A DNA stretch of 64,000 nt from Phytophthora quininea (Eukaryota; Oomycota; Peronosporomycetes; Peronosporales; Peronosporaceae). A program made the translations under genes and the position numbers. The stretch covers positions 119,461 to 183,460 of the forward strand of contig JAAVTG010000217.1 in the NCBI GenBank assembly GCA_011947345.1, written 5' to 3'. The notes under the pieces are model-generated. The model did no database searches and had not been told where the DNA came from. It saw nothing but the letters and a program-made list of their open reading frames with translations. Below, piece by piece: positions 11,431 to 21,999 of this stretch. Within the stretch, counting starts at the first letter, position 1. Each line of letters starts with the position of its first letter.

Positions 11431-11847
11431 TTGGCGGACGTGGTGCACCGACTGCGGGTACTGCCGCCGTGTGGCCTTGGACAATTGGATGTTCCTCGAG
11501 CTCGCGACTGAAATGGGCATGGCGCTGCTTGCTGTCGCGGCCTGCAGCATCCTCATCTCGGACGCTAGCATCGACGTCGAACTGCCAACACTCGTGGGCA
11601 TCCTGTCGGAAAGTCAGCAAGATTGAAGTGCCGAGCCGATGGAAGCGTGATTGCCTGGTCAGACTTGAAAGAGTTCATCCATACGCCTCGTTGTCTTATC
11701 ACTACGACTTGCCTGAAGGCACGACAAGAATTCTAAGTATATTGTCAGCCTAATCGTGGCCAAGGTGAATAGCATGGACAGGTGTCAAAATAGTTCGTCC
11801 ACAGCGATAGCTGTATCTAGTACACCTCGCTTGGATAGCAACAGAGT

Positions 11848-12466
11848 ATGAGTTCGTGTTTGGCCTCACAAGCGAAAGTGATGGTCAATGCTGTTCTCGC
11901 CGACCAGACTATCCGCTCGTACCAAGAAGCAGACCACGACACAGTCGTGCAGCTGTATCTGGATGGCATGGTTTCCTACTCTTCCCATGATGAGGACGCC
12001 GCGAGCAAGGCGCTGTGGGCCCAAGTTCGCAAGCAGTCGCTGGAGGACGATCTTGCTGACATTTACGGCCACTACATGGCAAAAGGAGGAAACTATTGGG
12101 TGGCGGTCCACGGCAAGCAGGATGAGATCATCGGTATGGTAGGACTGCTATCTCAGGGAGACCATGTTGGTGTGTTGCGGCGTATGTCCGTCAAGGAAGT
12201 TTCGTCGCGCTGGGCTGGGGAGGGCATTGGTGTCGCATTTGGAGGGCTGGGCGAAGGCACATGGGTTCAAGCGGATAGAGCTGGCGACTGGTTTGAGCAT
12301 GACGAGGGCTCTGGAGTTCTACCAGGCGGTGGGCTTCACACTCACACACACGTCCGTGTTCTCGCAGGCGCTGGGTCATCTCACGGCGCACTTCGCCAAG
12401 GATCTCGGATTGGAAACGGACGAATCATTCAGAGACGTAATCAACGTGGCCATCAACAACGATTAG
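11848..12466 (+). CDS. GNAT-family N-acetyltransferase A (tandem array, copy 1)
   Basis: Acyl-CoA-dependent N-acetyltransferase fold. The start ATG at 11848 is followed by IRSYQEADHDTVVQLYLDGM, the substrate-side helix region GGNYWVAVHG, LRRMSVKE, and then motif A, RRAGLGRALVSHLEGWA (the R/Q-x-x-G-x-G/A acetyl-CoA loop). ALEFYQAVGF is the C-terminal motif B. The frame changes once near 12200. It is the most diverged member of the array: its C-terminal tail is longer and its G/V pattern differs from copies B-E. Substrate unknown. Confidence 0.75.
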
Positions 12467-12535
12467 CTAATCACACACACTCCGTAACGGCTGTATTGAT
12501 AGTCCAGTACAGTTGCTCTTCTTATTTCTCCCAAG

Positions 12536-13056
12536 ATGGAGCTCCGCATCAGGGCGTTCACCGCGCAGGACCAGCAGGGCGTGGCCAACGTGTTCGTGGA
12601 CGGCTGCGAGTTCTACCGGGACAGCTTCCCCGCGCACGTGCAAGAGCACTGGGGTGACTTCATCCAGCAGAGTCTGAGCGACGACCTCGCGCGCATTGAG
12701 AGCTTCTACGTGGCGTCGGGGGCAATTTCTGGGTGGCCGTCGCGCCCGACGTCGAGTCGAACGCCGACAAGGTCGTGGGCATCGTGGGCCTGGAGAGGAA
12801 GGAGGACGGGGTGGGTGAGCTGCGGCGCATGGCGGTCGCCAGAGATTTCCGTCGCCACGGCCTTGGTCGGCGGCTCGTGTCGGAGCTGGAGGGCTGGGCC
12901 AAGAGCCGCGGTTTCCGCCAGATTGTGCTCTGCAACGGTGGCCCCAAGGACGACGCGCGCGCCTTCTACCGGTCCGTTGGATACCAGGACGTCGGCATGA
13001 AGGTCGTGTCGCTCGAGCCGCTCGTCGAGGTCTTCGAGCTAGCCAAGGAGCTGTAA
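12536..13056 (+). CDS. GNAT-family N-acetyltransferase B (copy 2)
   Basis: It starts 69 bp after copy A with MELRIRAFTAQDQQGVANVF. Conserved blocks are GNFWVAVAPD, VGELRRMAVA, the acetyl-CoA loop FRRHGLGRRLVSELEGWA and ARAFYRSVGYQD. The two reading frames meet in a G5 run at about 12720; one additional G makes SGGNFWVA continuous as in the sister copies. That makes a base-call error likelier than a pseudogene. About 174 residues, typical of a single GNAT domain. Substrate unknown. Confidence 0.8.
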
Positions 13057-13328
13057 AGTAGCGAGTAGATCTACTCATGGCTGGTAGAGTCTGCAGTGCT
13101 GAGACACAAGCACGCTTGCAGGCCTGATTAAGTCATAGACGCACCATCAAATGCCGTCGACGTTTGCCTGCCACCGCTTTCATTCCGTCGTAGAGGTGGC
13201 CTTGCAGCACCGGCACGTGTCGCTTCAAAAAACAGGAGAGATCACGCAGCGATGGGGTGGAGTGAGCCGCCCACTTCGCGTTTGCCCTTCGCCTGCGCTC
13301 TCGACACTCTCGTCTAGCTTGCTCAGCC

Positions 13329-13920
13329 ATGCCTCCTGCAGTCTCCTCCACGATCACCTCGCTGCCCACGCCGGTGGCGCCGCAAGACTCAACGAAAATC
13401 GTAATTCGCCAGTTCCGCCATGAAGACCTGCCGCAAGTCCTCGAGCTGTTCACGACCGGCATGCTGAGCTACCCTGCTAACAAACGGGACCCGCGCCTCG
13501 AGGACTTCATCGCTGAGAGCCTCAAGACCGACCTGCCGACATCGAAGGCACGTACCTCACGCCGGGCGGCAACTTTGGGTCGCCACGCCCCGCGACGAGC
13601 CGAGGCTGGTGGTGGGCATGGTGGGGCTCGAGGTCAAGCCCGACTGCGGAGTGGAGCTGCGCCGCATGTCCGTCAAGAGCTCGCACCGGCGCTTCGGCAT
13701 CGGCCGTCTGCTCATCGCGACGCTGGAGAAATGGGCAGCCGAGCACAACTTCCGCAAGATCTGGTTCACCACGGGCGGCGTCATGGACAAGGCCCGCGCA
13801 TTCTACGCGTCCGCAGGCTACGAGGAGACCGACGTCTTCCTCGTGCGCGAGGACCCGCCCTTCGAGATGGTCAAGCTGGAGAAGACCCTCGAGCCCGCTC
13901 CAGAGCCTGTCTCCAGCTGA
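13329..13920 (+). CDS. GNAT-family N-acetyltransferase C (copy 3)
   Basis: ATG at 13329, with a short Ser/Thr/Pro leader absent from copies B and D, then IVIRQFRHEDLPQVLELF. Further blocks are PGGNF, ELRRMSVKSSHRRFGIGRLL (CoA loop), FTTGGVMDKARAFYASAGYE and REDPPFEMVKLEKTL. Two one-base gaps (near 13534 and 13574) separate three frames. Alignment with copies B and D shows that each gap removes a single base from a conserved block. The domain matches the first domain of the two-domain gene downstream closely, pointing to recent local duplication. Confidence 0.8.
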
Positions 13921-14169
13921 GCAGCTACGTTGCCGTCAATTGGTATGAACGGCTCGCTGCTTAGGCAACTAATACAGCTCGGATTTGTATTCTATTTCTC
14001 TTGTTGCGGGCACACCACGCGAGGTGTCCCATGCTTGCGGTTGACAGGTGCCGGTGTTGAAAATTGGATTGCGCCCGTCCGGCAGTCAGTAGGGATTGTA
14101 AAAGCAGCAACCGATCGATCACTTTGAAATCCGCCAGCCAACTCAAATCGCCTCGTTATCTTACACTAA

Positions 14170-15192
14170 ATGACGGACTCGGTCGACGTCGTTGTGCGGC
14201 AGTTCCGCAGCGAAGACCTGCCCCAGGTTGTGGACGTGTTCAAGGACGGCATGTGGTCGTACGCGGCGCACCGAAGCTACCCGCAGCAGACGGTGGAATA
14301 TTTGGACGCGTCCGTCAACGGAGACCTGGCCGACATTCCAGGCGTTTACATTGCCCCCGGAGGTAACTTTTGGGTGGCGACACCTCGAACGGAGCCCAAC
14401 ACGGTCGTGGGCTTCGTGGGGTTCGAGCGCAAGCAAAACAAGGAGGGCGAGGTGCGTCGCATGTCGGTGAAGGAGAGTCACCGTCGCCACGGCCTTGGTC
14501 GCAAACTGATCGCACAGGTGGAGGATTGGGCCCGCGATCAAGCTTTCCGGGCCGTGTGGCTGACGACCGGGGTGAAATGGACAAGGCCCGGGCGTTCTAC
14601 GACTCGGTCGGCTACACGCAGACCGGTGTCAACGAGGACCCGTTCTTCGAGGGTGTCAGATTCGAGAAAGTCATCACGCAGGATTTGGACGCGGTTGTGA
14701 TCCGCCAGTTCCGGAACGATGACTTGGAGCAGGTCGTGACGCTGTTTAAGGACGGCATGACGCATTACCCGGCGCACAAGATGAATGCGGGATTGCTAGA
14801 GCAGCACATGGCCGAAGCGATCACGACAGGCGACTTGAGCAGCATCGAGGACTATTACATTGCACCTGGCGGGAACTTCTTGGTCGCCGCGACGGCATCC
14901 AATCCGAGTGAAGTGGTTGGCATGGTAGCGCTCGAGGCGAAAGAGGGCGGTGTGGGCGAGTTGCGTCGCATGTCCGTGAAAGATAGTTATCGTCGTCACG
15001 GCGTTGGCCGCAAGCTGGTCGCAACTCTCGAGCAGTGGGCGAAAGAGCGCGACTACCGAAAGATTTGGCTGGGGACTGGAGCCGTCATGGACAAGGCGCG
15101 CGTTCTACACTTCCGTGGAGTACACCAAGACCAAGACGTTCGTTATCAACGAGGACCCGCGCGTTGAAGGCGTTCGGTTTGAAAAATGCTGA
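14170..15192 (+). CDS. Two-domain (tandem) GNAT acetyltransferase, copies D and E fused
   Basis: Two complete GNAT domains lie in one polypeptide of about 340 residues. Domain 1 (14170-14680) starts MTDSVDVVVRQFRSEDLPQV and holds VRRMSVKESHRRHGLGRKL and MDKARAFYDSVGYT. Domain 2 (about 14690-15192) holds AVVIRQFRNDDLEQVV, ELRRMSVKDSYRRHGVGRKL and NEDPRVEGVRFEKC. The linker (NEDPFFEGVRFEKVITQDLDAV) is read without a stop, so the fusion is directly visible. Frame breaks near 14573 (G run) and 15100 lie inside domains, not at the junction. The stop codon is 38 bp from the convergent FBT stop. Function and substrate unknown. Confidence 0.75.
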
Positions 15193-15230
15193 ACGTCGCG
15201 GACATTGCGTGAGTTTTCCAGTTGTCCAAG

Positions 15231-17036
15231 TCATTCACAAGCGAACTGCACCTGCGTTGCCCCCTCAATACATATCTTACTAATTACTTTACTTTTTCCT
15301 ACTCGGGCCATGTCGACCATCGCCTTGAGGTTCACTGCCATCGAGTAGACGAAGAACACGAGGAAGATGACCCAGATGGCGATGCATGCCAACTTGCTGT
15401 ATCCACCGTACACGCGCAGCTGCTGCGCGTCCAGCTTCTGTCTGGGCAGCAGTAGCACCGAGAAGAAAGACATAGCGTGCACGACGTACGAAATGAGCAA
15501 CAGCAACAGAAGGCGACCCGATCCGTCGCTGGGGCTCACAGGAGCCGCGTCCTTCATCCAGTCGCTGCTGAGCGTCCGCATGGCGATGGCGATCATACTG
15601 CGGAACGACAGTAGCATGCCCTGAGTGGCGCCTTCCGAGCCGTTCTCGGCGATCTCGGTGGCCGGGATGAGCGAGAAAATGGTGATAATGCCGTCCGTGA
15701 ACCCGGTGATGCAGCCGATCGTGTCGTAGAACGCCTGCGTCCGCACCGACGGTACGTAGATCATCATGAACGCCCGGAAGGTTTCGGGAAGGACCGTGAC
15801 GGCGATGCCCAAGCAGACACATTTCCGCCACGACGAGTTGGACCACGAGACCTTCCACCAGACCATGACGCCCATCGTCGTCACATACTTGAGCGCGTTG
15901 GTCACGAGCGTGGTGTTCGCGTTGAGCTTCGCCATCTTGACGAAGACCGAGTTGGCGGCGCCAAAGTAGAAGCGTGTGGTGGCCAGCAGGATGCACAGGA
16001 ACAGCACAAGCTGCCATACGGCGCGTTGCTGGCACATCCGGAAGAAGGCGCTGATACGCGCTTTGGCCGACGCAGACGGCGCCACGGCCATCACGGTGAC
16101 ACTGCCCTCCTCGGCGACCATCTCATTCAGCACGCCTTCGTCCGGCTGTTCCACCGAGCGCTCCGAGCAGTTGCGGAGCACGAACGGCACGGGCAGCAGA
16201 CTGAGAAGCGCCAACACGGCGTAGGCCCAGAATGGATCCACGCGCAGCGCGTAGTTGCCCCTGTCTTGATCGTAACGGATGAGTCCCGCCGTTAGCCAGA
16301 GCCCGATCCACTCGATGCCTGTCCGGAAGAGCAAGTAGTTGATCTGCAGCGTGCCGCGCGTGGTGAGCGGTTCGCGCTGGGACAGCTCGATGATGCGCGC
16401 GTCCGTGGCGATCTTGCTGAGCATGGTGCCGAAGGTGGCGCCCATGATGAGCACCATGTAATAGATGATGAGGTCGCTGCGCTTGTTCTCGCTCATCGTG
16501 TCGACGTCCACAGTGGCCGCGAGGGTGGTCATGCCCAGACACATGATAAAGCTCAGCAGGGTCCCTGTGATCATGTACGACTTACGTCGGTATCCGCCGA
16601 TCGGCGCCACGTCCGATAGCAAACCGAGGAAGAAGGACAGCGTGGTCGGGATACTCAAGAGACACTCGATGACCACCGAGCTCTCGGCTCGCTGCAGCAG
16701 GAGCGAGTGCATGAGCGTCGGCCGCATGCAGTACCGCAGCACGGCGTAGATGATGCTGCTCTGCGCGGTGGCGAACAGCAGACCGCAGTAGGCGTTCGAG
16801 AAGAGACTAACGCCGCCGCCCTCGCGCAGTGCGCCGAACTGCTGGTAGTTGAAGAACTTGTTGCCTGCCACGAAGCGGTTGTTGCCGCCGAGCATGACGG
16901 ACGGATCAAAGCTGTCCCGCGCGTCGGCCCCGTAGGCCGTCGGCCCGTGGTCCATGCCGCTGTAGGAATCCGCCGCCGAGTTGGTGTAGGCGGAACTGGA
17001 GTAGAACCCGCGGCCTTCTTTGGCGCGCACCCCCAT
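15231..17036 (-). CDS. Folate-biopterin transporter (FBT) family membrane protein
   Basis: A major-facilitator-related multi-pass carrier of about 601 residues, intact in one frame. After a Ser/Tyr-rich cytosolic leader the sequence enters repeated hydrophobic helices. Family-like landmarks include ECLLSIPTTLSFFLGLLSDVAPIGGYRRKSYM (shown here only to locate it, about 16675-16570), ARIIELSQREPLTTRGTLQ and the late block TDGIITIFSLIPATEIAENG. FBT proteins move folates or biopterin in kinetoplastids and plants and are strongly expanded in oomycetes; the substrate here is not known. I chose the ATG at 17036 because the frame upstream of it has no other ATG. Confidence 0.8.
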   Translation of the reverse strand: MGVRAKEGRGFYSSSAYTNSAADSYSGMDHGPTAYGADARDSFDPSVMLGGNNRFVAGNKFFNYQQFGALREGGGVSLFSNAYCGLLFATAQSSIIYAVLRYCMRPTLMHSLLLQRAESSVVIECLLSIPTTLSFFLGLLSDVAPIGGYRRKSYMITGTLLSFIMCLGMTTLAATVDVDTMSENKRSDLIIYYMVLIMGATFGTMLSKIATDARIIELSQREPLTTRGTLQINYLLFRTGIEWIGLWLTAGLIRYDQDRGNYALRVDPFWAYAVLALLSLLPVPFVLRNCSERSVEQPDEGVLNEMVAEEGSVTVMAVAPSASAKARISAFFRMCQQRAVWQLVLFLCILLATTRFYFGAANSVFVKMAKLNANTTLVTNALKYVTTMGVMVWWKVSWSNSSWRKCVCLGIAVTVLPETFRAFMMIYVPSVRTQAFYDTIGCITGFTDGIITIFSLIPATEIAENGSEGATQGMLLSFRSMIAIAMRTLSSDWMKDAAPVSPSDGSGRLLLLLLISYVVHAMSFFSVLLLPRQKLDAQQLRVYGGYSKLACIAIWVIFLVFFVYSMAVNLKAMVDMARVGKSKVISKICIEGATQVQFACE

Positions 17037-18426
17037 GGCCCGGTCGTCGCTGATCACAAAGAAGCCTGCCACCCTCGTCGATCGCGCGGCCAATTCCAGA
17101 GTGAGACCAACGACGCCAAGTTACCCGCCATAAGGTAAAGAGCAGAAACCGCAACCAAGCAGGAAGGTTGATGGAATTGATGCTGAAACTGCTGAAGGCA
17201 CCGACTCTACCAGCCAGATGCCCGTCATTTTAGCTGAACAGCTGCACCGCGCGCGACCACGTTCACCATGCGTGGAGGGCTTTGAGTCAATGCGGCGATT
17301 TGCCCGGGCCGCATTCCGAGACAACCCGCGCTGCCGGGGCTCTGCGCTGCGCTTGACCTGCAGGCCCTCGACCGCACGCGGTGTGAAGGACTCGCAGCCG
17401 GTTTCCAGGCAGCGTCGAGTCGAAGAGCCCCAAGCAGATCAAACACGGCAGCCCGACTCCGCTTGAATACCCGCACCGCGACCACGCGTTTTGGCGCCTG
17501 CGTCCAGATGCAAGCACGAATATATGTGGCGCCTTCGCATCGGCGCTGGCGTTAGGCAATGATTCACGATTGACCAAACTTTTTCCGTTTAGCCTTGCGG
17601 CTGGGCAGCCAAGAACTACGAAGGCACCGTCCTGTGGGGCGCAAGCCGCGATGCAGCCACCTGACGGGTGCCACCGACGGCCTTTACAAGATCATTTGCG
17701 CACGGTATTACTCTTGGCAATCCCGGCAGCCGCGGCGAGCCCAATATTTTGCCGGCGAATATGGCGATTTCGAGGCGGCTTTTTCGGTTGGTACTCGCAC
17801 GGATCAAAGCGATGTTCTGCCTCCCCAGATGACGTTCACGCTGGGAAAGCCCCGCTCGAGAGACGGCAGATGCAATCTACCAGCACGAATGCAAGCGCAG
17901 GCAAGCTTCGTGTAGAGCTTTGAAAAGCGTAGCTTTCAAGCGGTGGCACTCGAAGCAAGCAGGTAACGATTTTCACCAAGCGAAGCCCCACTCCTGCCGA
18001 AACAGACACTCGACAGGCGCCACACGGTTACTGCAGTTCGGTGTACAATTCCGCGCTTTCGTCCCAAGGGCGCCAAAGGTTTCACCACCGATGAACAGCA
18101 GAGCACACGTTTGATCGCCGCATCCGGTGCAAGACGGTTCCGCCCAACCACTTGGCATATTTCGCAGCAAAACACACGGTGGAGGGCCCTCCGAGGGGAG
18201 GGAGTTTACAGTTGCTGCTCATCGACTTGAATCGCGCGTCGTCTGTGAGCACTGTTAGGAAGTGTGCGGCTGCAATCACCGCAAAGTTACTCCCAACGCA
18301 CTTGAAAAACGAGTACATAGTCTAAATTTGATAATAGGATATATATTCCAGGTTCTACCGAGAAGAACTATACCGTGAGCCCTTCGCCTCTCTCCGTCGG
18401 ACTCCTCCCAGTCGCAGTGAGCCGTC
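17037..18426. other. Intergenic region, nothing recognised
   Basis: About 1.4 kb between the divergent FBT and NPF-protein genes. Several short open stretches exist on both strands, but none has recognisable sequence, ATG context or splice structure. Promoters of both genes must lie here; I see no clear initiator. Confidence 0.4.
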
Positions 18427-20419
18427 ATGACGTCAATCATCAGCGCCGGCCAGTCCATCTCCAGCATCGGCAAGTCCATGACGGCCATCGCCCGCGTGGA
18501 GGACCATCTCGCCACGTTCATGAAGAAGGTCCAGCTCAATAGAATGGGTCACCCAACTACATCTCTCCTCATTGTTTCTTGCTGCCTTTGAGCTAGGTGA
18601 TTTACTATGAAAAATTCTTCCAGCGCATGGGGCCGAATCTGCCTGGCGGTGGGTCGTTCGTTGGGCTTTGTCCTACGACTTTGTTGAAATATTGCTGACT
18701 GATCTGTGAGTCTTACAGGCCTCATGGACACCGCCAAGCTCATCTTCCTACGCTGCTACGAGTACCGGGATGAAATCCGCGACGAATTGGAGTGCGTCAT
18801 GTGTAGTCGCCCATGTTATATGTGGCTAGCTGTCCTGTTGACGTGTTACTCGGTGTAAATGCTGTTCTTAGATCGAGTGTGGCCTACGTGGCCGACGCTG
18901 GTCGATGGGTTGTGGGCATGGGGGACTGGAACAGCAAGATGGAGAAGCGGCTAGCGCAGATCAGCGAGCTGGTGCTGCTGACCAACACGCTGCTAGCAGA
19001 GTACGCGGTGACCGGAGCAGTCGGCGCTGACGACGCTCGGGACGAACTGGACGCGTATCTGCAGTTGCTATCGGCGACGGTCACGCTGAAGAACGCTCCA
19101 GCGAATGCTGCAAATGAGAAAAGCAGCGCGGCACTAATTGGACAGCACCCAGCAAACGGCAGACCTCAACCGACTCGAGCCAAGTCCAACACGTTTGAGG
19201 AATTCAGCTCGGAAATGACGGGACTCGGCAATGAGCTTTCCGGGGCGTTTTCAGAAATGTTTGGCAACAAGGACTTGGGGAGATCAAAGTCGTTTGGGGG
19301 CACGCGGCAGGACGGCACGAATACTGTGAAGGACAATGATGCAATGAACCCGTTTGCAGAGTCATACCGACGTCCAGTTGACCCGTACGCGTCGGCTGCA
19401 AGCAGCACAGGCGCTTCAGTAAGCAGCAGCACACAAAGTCTTCCGGGAATCACTGCTGGAGGAACATTACCTCAGGTCAGCACGGACACAGAAAACCCCG
19501 TATCGGGTGGCGAGAGCCCAGAGAGTCCCACGAGCCCTGTGAGCTTGGGAGAATACGAGTGTTTGGAGATGGACTCGATTCCTAAGTACGCAGCGTTCAA
19601 GACGTCTGCCCGGCGTCAGCACGGGTATACTAACGGGAACGGCAGTCTTGCCAACAGCATGATCAGCGATGGAGGACGCAGTGCGTACAGTGAGTCGACT
19701 GTCGAGTACCACGAGTTGTTTCCGTTGCCGCCGTCCCAAGCAGTCAGCAGGAGTTTGAGTTCGCTGGACAAGACCAAGAAGAGTGCGCAGCCCATCATGG
19801 ATATGAACTACTCGTACGATTTCCAGTGCGAGACGGCGCACAACCCGTTCCTCTCATCAAATACTCCTGGTCCGATCGCGGAGCCTGCCGGAGCTGCATC
19901 CTTGGCTGAGGTGAAGCTAGGATCTTCGTTGTCGGAGCAACAGCAGCCGTCATCGGTTGAAGATCACACAAAAGCACCAGATGGAGAAGCAGCTACAGAA
20001 GCACCAGTTGCGACGATATCAGGAGCACAATGCCTGCTTCAACTGGCAGTGTTGACCTTGATGAAGCAGGTGGCTCCACCTTGCCTGCTGAAGCAAAAAG
20101 TCTTGCGAATGAGCCCGTTCTAGCCACAGTAGCTCCGCCCCCAACGTTGCATCCTGCTGTCGAGTATACCCATGCACATGCTGCTCCCGTCGCTGGAAAT
20201 CTTTCCAGCTCTCAGTCGTTGCATTCCGGCAGTGTGAAGCTTCGCGACAGCGCGCATTACGACGAGACTGAAGCGCTGGCAGCGGCTTTGTCGGCCTCCG
20301 TTGCTGATCAGCACCACAGCGACAGCGAGTACGACATGTTGTCAGCCTCTGTTGTCGACCAACATCATCACAGCGACAGCGACCACGAGTACGACTTGTT
20401 TGGCTGCGGCAAGCCATAA
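18427..20419 (+). CDS. Uncharacterised protein with NPF motifs, three exons
   Basis: Exon 1 (18427-18547) encodes MTSIISAGQSISSIGKSM. Introns at about 18548-18718 and 18792-18871 lead to exons starting LMDTAKLIFLRCYEYRDE and SSVAYVADAGRWVVGMGDW. The N-terminal 150 residues or so are helical (RLAQISELVLLTNTLLAEY). The rest is long, Ser/Pro-rich and disordered, with NPF tripeptides in AMNPFAESY and HNPFLSSN and a His/Asp-rich tail (DQHHHSDSDHEYDLFG). NPF is the classical ligand of EH domains, so an endocytic or trafficking adaptor role is possible but inferred. A one-base frame change at about 20027 (AA run) joins the tail. The first intron has an unusual GTCACC donor, so that boundary is uncertain. 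Confidence 0.6.
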
Positions 20420-20493
20420 CGAAACACAACACCGGAGTATAAGCACTTTGCGTATTTTTTCGCTCGTCGGTTGTGCGGTGTGTAAACAGGGGG

Positions 20494-21356
20494 TTAATGA
20501 GCCTGGTGCTTGTCGTCTTTGTGGCGCTCGAAGTGGGCCGAAGTATCCGAGATAGGTGGAGCCACCTCAATGTTCAGCCGTTCGCGCAGCTCGGCAATGG
20601 GGGTCTCGAACTCCTTCTCGTACATGACGCAGTGTAAAGAGTGTGCCTTCTTTGAGGCGCGGTTGGCCCACGGCACGTACACCCTCATGAGACGACAACG
20701 CTCCTCGCTGGAAAGACGCAGCGGACCCACAAAGGCACTGAGTGCGCTCACCGGCAGCCGTGAGTGCGCCATCTCGACGTACTTCAGCGCGATCTCGCCC
20801 AGCACCGTGGGGGCACGCCGAACAGCGTGTGCCAGAAGTCGTGCAGCTCTCGGTGGCGCTGCATCACGTAGGCGAGCTCCGGGTCGTCCACGAAGCGCAC
20901 GAGCGAGCGGCCATCGGCCTCGAAGCCGTGCGAGTCCATGAACGTGGCGTAGTGGCGCCCGAAGGACTCGGCGGGCAGTGCGCGCAGATATTCCATGTCG
21001 ATCTGCTCGCTGCGGATTACGGGCTTCTCGGCAAGGATCTGGGCGCCCACGGGGTCTGCGCACATGCGCGCGTGGATGCGACGCAGTGCGTCTCGACCCG
21101 TCACCTCTCCCAACGCCGCCAGCATGTCACCGCGCTCCGGGTTGGTGAAGACGGTGAGAGCCGACGAGACGGACAGGAGGACCTTCTGCAGGGGCGTGGT
21201 GGGCATGTGTGAATCGTACAGCACGCGGCGCTGCGGCTCACCGGCCACAGGCGGCATGGACTTGACGTCGAAGGGCGCAGAGGCGGCCGCCGTGGCCATA
21301 CGCGCCGAGCGAGAGGCCGCACGCACCGCGACGGATGCGAGACGAGAGCCCAGCAT
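20494..21356 (-). CDS. COQ4: COQ4, ubiquinone biosynthesis protein
   Basis: COQ4 is a mitochondrial matrix-side protein required for coenzyme Q assembly. The chosen Met (21356) opens an Arg/Ser/Ala-rich leader (MLGSRLASVAVRAASRSAR) typical of a mitochondrial presequence. Family blocks include LYDSHMPTTPLQKVLLSVSS, NPERGDMLAALGEVTG and the zinc-binding signature HDFWHTLFGVPPTVLGE, i.e. HDxxH-x11-E. The Glu lies just beyond a one-base frame change at a C5 run (about 20811). The C-terminus (VYVPWANRASKKAHSLHCVM) is family-like. It ends 75 bp from the convergent NPF gene. The interval upstream of its start is invaded by the palindromic element from 21487. Confidence 0.9.
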
Positions 21357-21486
21357 TAGGTTCTCGAGAGCGCAGCAAGTGTTACTGAGCACCTTGCTCC
21401 TCTTGAAACACTTGATGTTTGTAAGCGGACCAATCGACCACCGAGAATTTGAGCTGTCGACCCCAAAAAGGTCCCATACAAAGATA

Positions 21487-21627
21487 AGTGCATAAGAAAC
21501 AACGAGCAACAGCGTCAAACGCATGAAGGCCATGAAGGCGCGTCGGCGAAGCAGTACGGTTGAAGAAGTACTTGCTTAGCTCAAGCACACGACTAGCTCG
21601 CCGAATTCGCCGTCGGAATGCCGCCCT
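21487..21627 (+). repeat. Left inverted-repeat arm, outer part
   Basis: The reverse complement of this segment reappears at 29658-29798. It covers the 3' end and stop codon of the arm-encoded reading frame plus a tail of about 110 bp. It stops at the Copia insertion point after GCCCT. Confidence 0.8.
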
Positions 21628-21999
21628 TGTTAGATCCTGTCACGATGCGCATCCCAGGATAAGCTGAAGTCGGACAAAGCCACCTGCGGCAAGCAAACGC
21701 CGCCGGACAAATGCGTTGGTTGAGGTGCGCTGCACTCGCAAGCCAACGCAGTAGACTAGTTGCTGTTTGTAGGAAGTATAGTTTAGTCTAATCTACTTTG
21801 CTGGCAAACGCGAGTGGATCACGGAGCTTGCTGGTATTCCCAATTCTGCTGCAGCCTCGCAAGCTCCAGCTGAGATCTACTTGCTGCTGCCTGCTGAAGG
21901 CTTCTGCCTCAGCACGTCCGTGTTCGACTCTCGTATACCCATGCCTACTACTCGAAGCCAAGGTGCTGGCGAAGAGGAGTGCAATCCTACTTTACCACT
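21628..21999 (+). repeat. Copia 5' LTR
   Basis: Starts TGTTAGATCC and ends TTTACCACT; identical to the 3' LTR except C at 21945 (T at 28053). An ATG at 21941 inside the LTR opens the frame that leads into gag, so the polyprotein may begin within the LTR. Confidence 0.95.

Noticed and set aside
12536..13056. Calling GNAT B and its neighbours pseudogenes because of frameshifts
   Set aside because: Each shift is one base in a run or conserved block and the same defect type affects essential genes, so sequencing error is the simpler reading.
15289..16035. Arg/His-rich ORF overlapping the FBT gene in another frame
   Set aside because: Off-frame shadow of a transporter whose helices are all in the main frame.
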